From a virus: DNA of 64,000 nucleotides. Within the stretch, counting starts at the first letter, position 1, and every line of letters begins with the position of its first letter. The notes beneath the pieces were generated by a model. That model was not told the DNA's origin. It did not search any database and worked only from the letters and a program-made list of their open reading frames with translations. The translations under genes were made by a program, and so were the position numbers. Shown piece by piece: positions 61,262 to 64,000 of this stretch. Location of the stretch: IMG/VR virus record IMGVR_UViG_3300043410_001471, positions 181,437-245,436 of that record; one strand, written 5' to 3'.

Positions 61262-61334
61262 AATACGAATCAACCGGGTGGCTGAAACCTGACTAGTAGT
61301 GGAGAATACCCACAACCCGGTCAATGTTCGTATT
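61262..61334 (+). ncRNA. Structured RNA unit H
   Basis: Closing stem AATACGAA / TTCGTATT (61262-61269, 61327-61334) and a second stem ACCGGGT / ACCCGGT (61273-61279, 61315-61321): 15 bp in all. It starts 1 nt after tRNA-Ile and ends 4 nt before tRNA-Trp. Confidence 0.65.
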
Positions 61335-61338
61335 AACT

Positions 61339-61409
61339 ATGGGTATGGTGCAATGGTAGCATACCGGTCTCCAAAACCGATGATGTGGGTTCGAATCCTA
61401 CTACCCGTG
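61339..61409 (+). tRNA. tRNA-Trp (CCA)
   Basis: Loop CTCCAAA with T33, anticodon stem CCGGT / ACCGA, acceptor ATGGGTA / TACCCGT. Confidence 0.92.
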
Positions 61410-61445
61410 CTAAATGATAAAACTATGAAACAATTATTTGACAAG

Positions 61446-61467
61446 CATTAGGTAACAAAACCTAATG
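61446..61467 (+). repeat. Perfect hairpin before a small gene
   Basis: CATTAGGT-AACAAA-ACCTAATG just upstream of the ATG at 61472; could be an RNA processing site or translation control element. Confidence 0.5.
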
Positions 61468-61471
61468 TATT

Positions 61472-61675
61472 ATGACAAACAAAGAGTATCGAGTAAAACG
61501 AATGAAGCAATCGTATGATTATTGCTACATTTGTCAGAAAAGAAACGGGAGTTGGTATTATGATTGTTCGCCCACATTTGTATATGGTAGACATGGAAGT
61601 GGGAAACCAATTGAATCATTCAAAGTAAGAAGATTCAGAAGTTGGAAATACAATCGTAAAACTCAATGGAAGTAA
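61472..61675 (+). CDS. Small basic Cys-containing protein inside the tRNA cluster
   Basis: 67 residues, basic and aromatic ('SYDYCYICQKRNGSWYYDC', 'KVRRFRSWKYNRKTQWK'). The CxxC and late Cys could bind zinc. It fills the gap between tRNA-Trp and tRNA-Arg exactly and begins after a hairpin. An RNA-binding role would suit composition and place, but is inferred. Confidence 0.6.
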   Translation: MTNKEYRVKRMKQSYDYCYICQKRNGSWYYDCSPTFVYGRHGSGKPIESFKVRRFRSWKYNRKTQWK

Positions 61676-61680
61676 AGTTG

Positions 61681-61750
61681 GTTCTATGGTGTAATGGATA
61701 GCACTCTTCACTACGGATGAAGCAGTTTGGGTTCGAATCCTAATAGAACT
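61681..61750 (+). tRNA. tRNA-Arg (ACG)
   Basis: Anticodon stem CTTCA / TGAAG, loop CTACGGA, acceptor GTTCTAT / ATAGAAC perfect. A34 needs deamination to inosine to read all CGN codons. Confidence 0.9.
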
Positions 61751-61759
61751 ACATTAAAT

Positions 61760-61831
61760 GTCAGGTTGGCCGAGTTGGTTAGGCGGAGGACTGCAAATCC
61801 TTTTACATTGGTTCGAATCCAATACGTGACT
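61760..61831 (+). tRNA. tRNA-Cys (GCA)
   Basis: Loop CTGCAAA, acceptor GTCAGGT / ACGTGAC with one mismatch, T-loop TTCGAAT. Confidence 0.88.
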
Positions 61832-61834
61832 CGA

Positions 61835-61888
61835 TAAAGGATACTGGTTGTATCGCCTGACGAGGAGAGTGTGGTTCGATTCCACAAA
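61835..61888 (+). pseudogene. tRNA fragment with intact T-arm
   Basis: A T-arm GTGTGG-TTCGATT-CCACA follows a short CCT-GACG-AGG hairpin, but no acceptor or anticodon arm can be built. It abuts tRNA-Met at 61891. Probably a tRNA remnant. Confidence 0.45.
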
Positions 61889-61890
61889 AC

Positions 61891-61960
61891 TGCATGGCTT
61901 AGTGGAAAAGAGTTATCTCTCATAAGGATGACCAAATGAGTTCGAACCTCATACATGCAA
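61891..61960 (+). tRNA. tRNA with CAT anticodon (Met elongator or Ile2)
   Basis: Loop CTCATAA, acceptor TGCATGG / ACATGCA with one mismatch; lacks the initiator C-A start. A second such gene lies at 63730, so one may be the lysidine-modified Ile tRNA. Confidence 0.85.
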
Positions 61961-61965
61961 CATAT

Positions 61966-62040
61966 GGTGTTTATAGTGTCAGCGGTTAGCACTTCAGTTT
62001 GTGGTACTGATAGCATGGGTTCGAATCCCATTAAACACCC
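61966..62040 (+). tRNA. tRNA-His (GTG)
   Basis: Anticodon stem TCAGT / ACTGA, loop TTGTGGT, acceptor GGTGTTT / AAACACC. The base before the acceptor is T, so the special G-1 is not encoded. Confidence 0.88.
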
Positions 62041-62044
62041 CAAT

Positions 62045-62130
62045 AGAGAGTTACCCAAGTTGGTGAAGGGGCTTGTTTGCTAAACAAGTAGGATGTAAAA
62101 GTCGCAAGGGTTCGAACCCCTTACTCTCTA
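62045..62130 (+). tRNA. tRNA-Ser (GCT)
   Basis: Loop TTGCTAA, long variable arm, acceptor AGAGAGT / ACTCTCT perfect. Confidence 0.92.
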
Positions 62131-62139
62131 CGGAAACAC

Positions 62140-62214
62140 ACCCGTATGGCGGAATTGGAATACGCAGTGGCTTTAGACACCACACAATTGAAGGTTCGAG
62201 TCCTTCTATGGGTA
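62140..62214 (+). tRNA. tRNA-Leu (TAG) without long variable arm
   Basis: Loop TTTAGAC, Leu-type D-arm (GGCGGAATTGG), acceptor ACCCGTA / TATGGGT. The variable region is only about six nt, whereas bacterial Leu tRNAs have a long arm. Confidence 0.75.
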
Positions 62215-62231
62215 CAATAAATAACAATGAT

Positions 62232-62687
62232 ATGGTTTATAGAAAACTACATGATGGAACAAAAGTTGAATTAGAAACATATATCGCTGAATATATGAAT
62301 GAACATGAAGGAGTTGAAATACTAATTGGATGTGATTCACAAAACTTCAGAGATAAAACTATCTATGCGATTGTTGTAGCATTATATACGCCAGGTAGAG
62401 GAGCGCATGTATTGTATAATCGGTGGAATGCACCGAGAGAGTACACTCGTTCAGTAAGATTATTAAATGAAGTTTGGTTTGCAGTTGAAGTAGCAGAAGA
62501 ATTACGAAATGCCGGAGTTCAAAAAGCAACTTGGATTGATGTGGATTTAAATCCAGACCCTAAATACAAATCTAATGAAGTGTTCAGACAAGCAGTAGGT
62601 ATGGTTGAAGGTATGGGTTATAATGTACGATACAAAACTTTAGGTCCAATCGCAACATATTGTGCGGACCATTTAGTAAAAATGTAG
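62232..62687 (+). CDS. RNase H-like protein of the YkuK/DUF458 type
   Basis: 151 residues from the ATG at 62232; the longer open frame upstream runs through tRNA genes and is not coding. 'EILIGCDSQNFRDKTIYAIV' is the first acidic strand, 'LLNEVWFAVEVAEELRNAGV' the helix with the second acid, 'IDVDLNPDPKYKSNEVF' the third, and 'KTLGPIATYCADHLVK' the closing Asp-containing motif, as in YkuK. The fold implies an RNA or RNA-DNA nuclease. Its place in the tRNA cluster makes RNA processing an attractive idea. Confidence 0.75.
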   Translation: MVYRKLHDGTKVELETYIAEYMNEHEGVEILIGCDSQNFRDKTIYAIVVALYTPGRGAHVLYNRWNAPREYTRSVRLLNEVWFAVEVAEELRNAGVQKATWIDVDLNPDPKYKSNEVFRQAVGMVEGMGYNVRYKTLGPIATYCADHLVKM

Positions 62688-62708
62688 AAAATAAATATAT
62701 AGAATTAG

Positions 62709-62739
62709 TTGACATTATAAAAAACTTTTCGTATATTTG
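62709..62739 (+). promoter_or_regulatory. Bacteroidota-type promoter for second tRNA series
   Basis: TTG at 62709-62711, 20 bp spacer, TATATTTG at 62732-62739. Confidence 0.78.
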
Positions 62740-62742
62740 TAA

Positions 62743-62755
62743 TGTTCTTTGAAAT
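62743..62755 (+). promoter_or_regulatory. boxA-like antitermination element
   Basis: TGTTCTTTGAAAT directly after the promoter and before tRNA-Glu; closest of the three to the Bacteroidota rRNA-leader boxA. Confidence 0.65.
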
Positions 62756-62773
62756 AATGGTTTAGTAAGTAAC

Positions 62774-62847
62774 GCTCCGTTGGACAAATCGGTTAAGTCG
62801 CATCCCTTTCACGGATGAGATTAGGGGTTCGAGCCCCCTACGGAGTA
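62774..62847 (+). tRNA. tRNA-Glu (TTC)
   Basis: Loop CTTTCAC, acceptor GCTCCGT / ACGGAGT with one G-T pair. Confidence 0.92.
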
Positions 62848-62851
62848 CAAC

Positions 62852-62905
62852 TCACATATCAAACACTTTAATTCGGTCAAGCCACATTGAGCCGTTAGTA
62901 TGTGA
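62852..62905 (+). ncRNA. Structured RNA unit I
   Basis: Closing stem TCACATA / TATGTGA (62852-62858, 62899-62905); inner CGGTCAAGCC...GAGCCG pairing. Between tRNA-Glu and tRNA-Thr. Confidence 0.5.
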
Positions 62906-62909
62906 ATAG

Positions 62910-62945
62910 GTAAGAGAGAGGTGGTGGCTGGTACATCTCTCTTAC
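62910..62945 (+). ncRNA. Structured RNA unit J
   Basis: Perfect 10-bp stem GTAAGAGAGA / TCTCTCTTAC with a 16-nt loop; no T-run, so not a plain terminator. Confidence 0.55.
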
Positions 62946-62955
62946 TACAACTTTT

Positions 62956-63028
62956 GCCTCCGTAGCTCATTTGGTAGAGCAGCTGATTTGTAATCAGCAG
63001 GTGGTTGGTTCGAGCCCGACCGGAGGCT
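62956..63028 (+). tRNA. tRNA-Thr (TGT)
   Basis: Loop TTTGTAA, acceptor GCCTCCG / CGGAGGC perfect. Confidence 0.94.
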
Positions 63029-63030
63029 CA

Positions 63031-63092
63031 ATGATTACTGAAATTGAATGATACGAGCCCCGAAAGTTCGAAATGAGTCAATTGGTAATCAT
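63031..63092 (+). ncRNA. Structured RNA unit K
   Basis: Closing stem ATGATTAC / GTAATCAT (63031-63038, 63085-63092). Starts 3 nt after tRNA-Thr. Confidence 0.55.
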
Positions 63093-63094
63093 AG

Positions 63095-63139
63095 AGTGGA
63101 TTCATCAGTTGATGAAAACCAATCGGGGGTTGTCCCACT
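63095..63139 (+). ncRNA. Structured RNA unit L
   Basis: AGTGG / CCACT closing pair around TTCATCA-GT-TGATGAA. Further CGGGG / CCCC pairing with downstream bases could make a pseudoknot before tRNA-Asp. Confidence 0.45.
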
Positions 63140-63163
63140 AGAATGGAAACATCCCCTGCAATC

Positions 63164-63237
63164 GGTACTTTGGTGTAGAGGCCTAACATGCTTCCCTGTC
63201 ACGGAAGAGACCACGGGTTCGAATCCCGTAAGTACCG
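63164..63237 (+). tRNA. tRNA-Asp (GTC)
   Basis: Loop CTGTCAC, acceptor GGTACTT / AAGTACC perfect. Confidence 0.92.
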
Positions 63238-63249
63238 CGAAACCTGTTT

Positions 63250-63326
63250 TGATGGTAAATCCCAACATAATCCATCATCGTATAAGGGGTTGGGCAGATT
63301 GAGAAGCTGTCTTCGCTACGAAAGCG
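63250..63326 (+). ncRNA. Hairpin-rich spacer after tRNA-Asp
   Basis: TGATGG / CCATCA (63250-63255, 63272-63277) and CGCT-ACGAA-AGCG (63314-63326). Confidence 0.4.
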
Positions 63327-63339
63327 GAAAATATCTACA

Positions 63340-63422
63340 AATAAGATGAATAGAACACACTTTTGAGTTAGTGGCATGCTAAAGGTTCTCATCTGGTACA
63401 CAAGACCAGAGTTCATCTTATT
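63340..63422 (+). ncRNA. Structured RNA unit M
   Basis: The longest closing stem of the set: 11 bp AATAAGATGAA / TTCATCTTATT (63340-63350, 63412-63422). Inner hairpin CTGGT-ACACAAG-ACCAG. Ends 4 nt before tRNA-Arg. Confidence 0.65.
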
Positions 63423-63426
63423 ATTT

Positions 63427-63500
<74 letters not shown>

Positions 63501-63512
63501 CATTAGAGTAAT

Positions 63513-63597
63513 GCTCGGGTGGTGTAATGGTAGCCACGAGGGACTTAAAATCCCTTGAACCGAAAGGTTCGTGCCGGTTCGAGTCCGGCCCCGAGTA
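63513..63597 (+). tRNA. tRNA-Leu (TAA)
   Basis: Loop CTTAAAA, long variable arm, acceptor GCTCGGG / CCCGAGT. Confidence 0.93.
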
Positions 63598-63604
63598 CTG
63601 AAAC

Positions 63605-63677
63605 GGGGGTATGGTATAGTTGGCTAACACACTTGCCTTGCACGCAGGAATCCAGAGTTCGAATCTCTGTACCTCCA
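63605..63677 (+). tRNA. tRNA-Ala (TGC)
   Basis: Loop CTTGCAC, acceptor GGGGGTA / TACCTCC with one G-T pair. Confidence 0.9.
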
Positions 63678-63678
63678 C

Positions 63679-63726
63679 TATCGTTGAAATATACGATAAA
63701 AACTATTATCGTTCATAATAACGATA
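63679..63726 (+). ncRNA. Twin hairpins between tRNA-Ala and tRNA with CAT
   Basis: TATCGT / ACGATA (63679-63684, 63693-63698) and TATCGTT / AACGATA (63707-63713, 63720-63726); the two share arms and could switch partners. Confidence 0.5.
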
Positions 63727-63729
63727 TTC

Positions 63730-63803
63730 GGACTTGTAGCTCAGTCGGTTAGAGCACCGCACTCATAATGCGTAGGTCGTTGGTTCGAGCCCAGCCTGGT
63801 CCA
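63730..63803 (+). tRNA. tRNA with CAT anticodon (Met elongator or Ile2)
   Basis: Loop CTCATAA, acceptor GGACTTG / CTGGTCC with one T-T mismatch. Counterpart of 61891. Confidence 0.88.
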
Positions 63804-63808
63804 CATAA

Positions 63809-63880
63809 GCAGATATCGTATAATGGTTATTACTCTAGCCTTCCAAGCCTGAGATGTCAGTTCGATTCTGACTATCTGCT
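63809..63880 (+). tRNA. tRNA-Gly (TCC), normal
   Basis: Loop CTTCCAA with T33, acceptor GCAGATA / TATCTGC perfect. It shows what an ordinary Gly tRNA of this phage looks like, in contrast to the G33 forms at 59845 and 60132. Confidence 0.93.
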
Positions 63881-63883
63881 CAA

Positions 63884-63956
63884 CTCAAGTACCCATACCG
63901 CTAACGATGGGCTAAGTAAGATACAATTCCGTACTGCGGGGAGTAGAATGCTTGAG
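63884..63956 (+). ncRNA. Structured RNA unit N
   Basis: Closing CTCAAG / CTTGAG (63884-63889, 63951-63956), inner CCCAT / ATGGG. Between tRNA-Gly and tRNA-Gln. Confidence 0.5.
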
Positions 63957-63961
63957 ATTAT

Positions 63962-64000
63962 TGCCCGATGGTGTAGCGGTAGCACAAATGTTTTTGGTGC
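63962..64000 (+). tRNA. tRNA-Gln (TTG), cut by window end
   Basis: 5' part only: acceptor TGCCCGA, D-arm GTGT-AGCGGTA-GCAC, then loop TTTTGGT with anticodon TTG. The 3' half is outside the window. Confidence 0.75.

Noticed and set aside
62073-62231. Upstream extension of the YkuK-like frame
   Set aside because: It runs through tRNA-Ser and tRNA-Leu; the ATG at 62232 starts the conserved part.
62910-62945. Unit J hairpin as a terminator
   Set aside because: The 10-bp stem is followed by TACAAC and only a short T stretch, and tRNA-Thr follows at once; a processing signal fits better.

Overview
The window is part of the genome of a large, lytic, T4-like tailed phage that infects a Bacteroidota host. 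The phage origin rests on a T4-type replisome (family B DNA polymerase, gp45-like clamp, gp44/gp62-like clamp loader), a GH19 endolysin, phage thymidylate synthase, a dense tRNA/tmRNA cluster and almost entirely one-directional genes that overlap by a few bases. The host assignment rests on fifteen promoters of the Bacteroidota type (TTTG or a close variant, exactly 20 bp, then TAnnTTTG), on A-rich leaders without Shine-Dalgarno sequences, and on cargo typical of that phylum: an Oar-like TonB-dependent receptor, short lipoproteins resembling T9SS tails, and an Hc1-like protein. The base composition is AT-rich and the standard genetic code fits.

Layout. 1-13.7 kb: replication genes (DUF4338-like protein, polymerase, clamp, MazG-like protein, clamp loader, radical SAM enzyme, RecB-like nuclease) interleaved with glycosyltransferase-like and SGNH-hydrolase-like genes. 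13.7-29.3 kb: a phage glycan island of about ten glycosyltransferases or glycosyltransferase-like proteins, an NAD-dependent epimerase, a hexapeptide acetyltransferase, a methyltransferase, SGNH hydrolases and an HddA-like sugar kinase; a cytidylyltransferase and a cupin near 35-36 kb probably belong with it. 29.6-36.9 kb: Hc1-like protein, a 1090-residue TonB-dependent receptor, GroEL, ferredoxin and small basic proteins. 36.9-41.6 kb: putative virion-packaged proteins, endolysin, SGNH protein, thymidylate synthase. 41.7-51.8 kb: an envelope and secretion block with signal-peptide proteins carrying C-type lectin and cohesin/dockerin-like modules, lipoproteins, small membrane proteins, a CsgG-like protein with a Ser/Ala/Lys/Glu-rich outer-membrane partner, and a secreted nuclease. 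52-58.2 kb: small early-type genes, a tmRNA, and four consecutive proteins whose N termini look like T4 capsid-targeting sequences. 58.2-64 kb: an RNA-rich region.

The RNA region holds 24 ordinary tRNA genes that together cover all 20 amino acids (including an initiator-type tRNA), two odd tRNAs with G at position 33, a tRNA fragment, and, filling the spacers, many 50-120 nt units closed by perfect inverted repeats of unrelated sequence. A stretch of about 0.9 kb (58963-59844) has no convincing gene but is packed with hairpins, several with GNRA loops. It is a candidate giant phage RNA of the GOLLD/ROOL type. BoxA-like antitermination signals precede these transcripts.

Taken together, the phage seems to carry its own replisome, a near-complete translation supplement (tRNAs, tmRNA), a chaperonin, surface-remodelling enzymes and envelope proteins, and a set of proteins probably injected with the DNA. 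No capsid, tail or terminase genes are in this window. All assignments come from reading motifs; no database search was possible.
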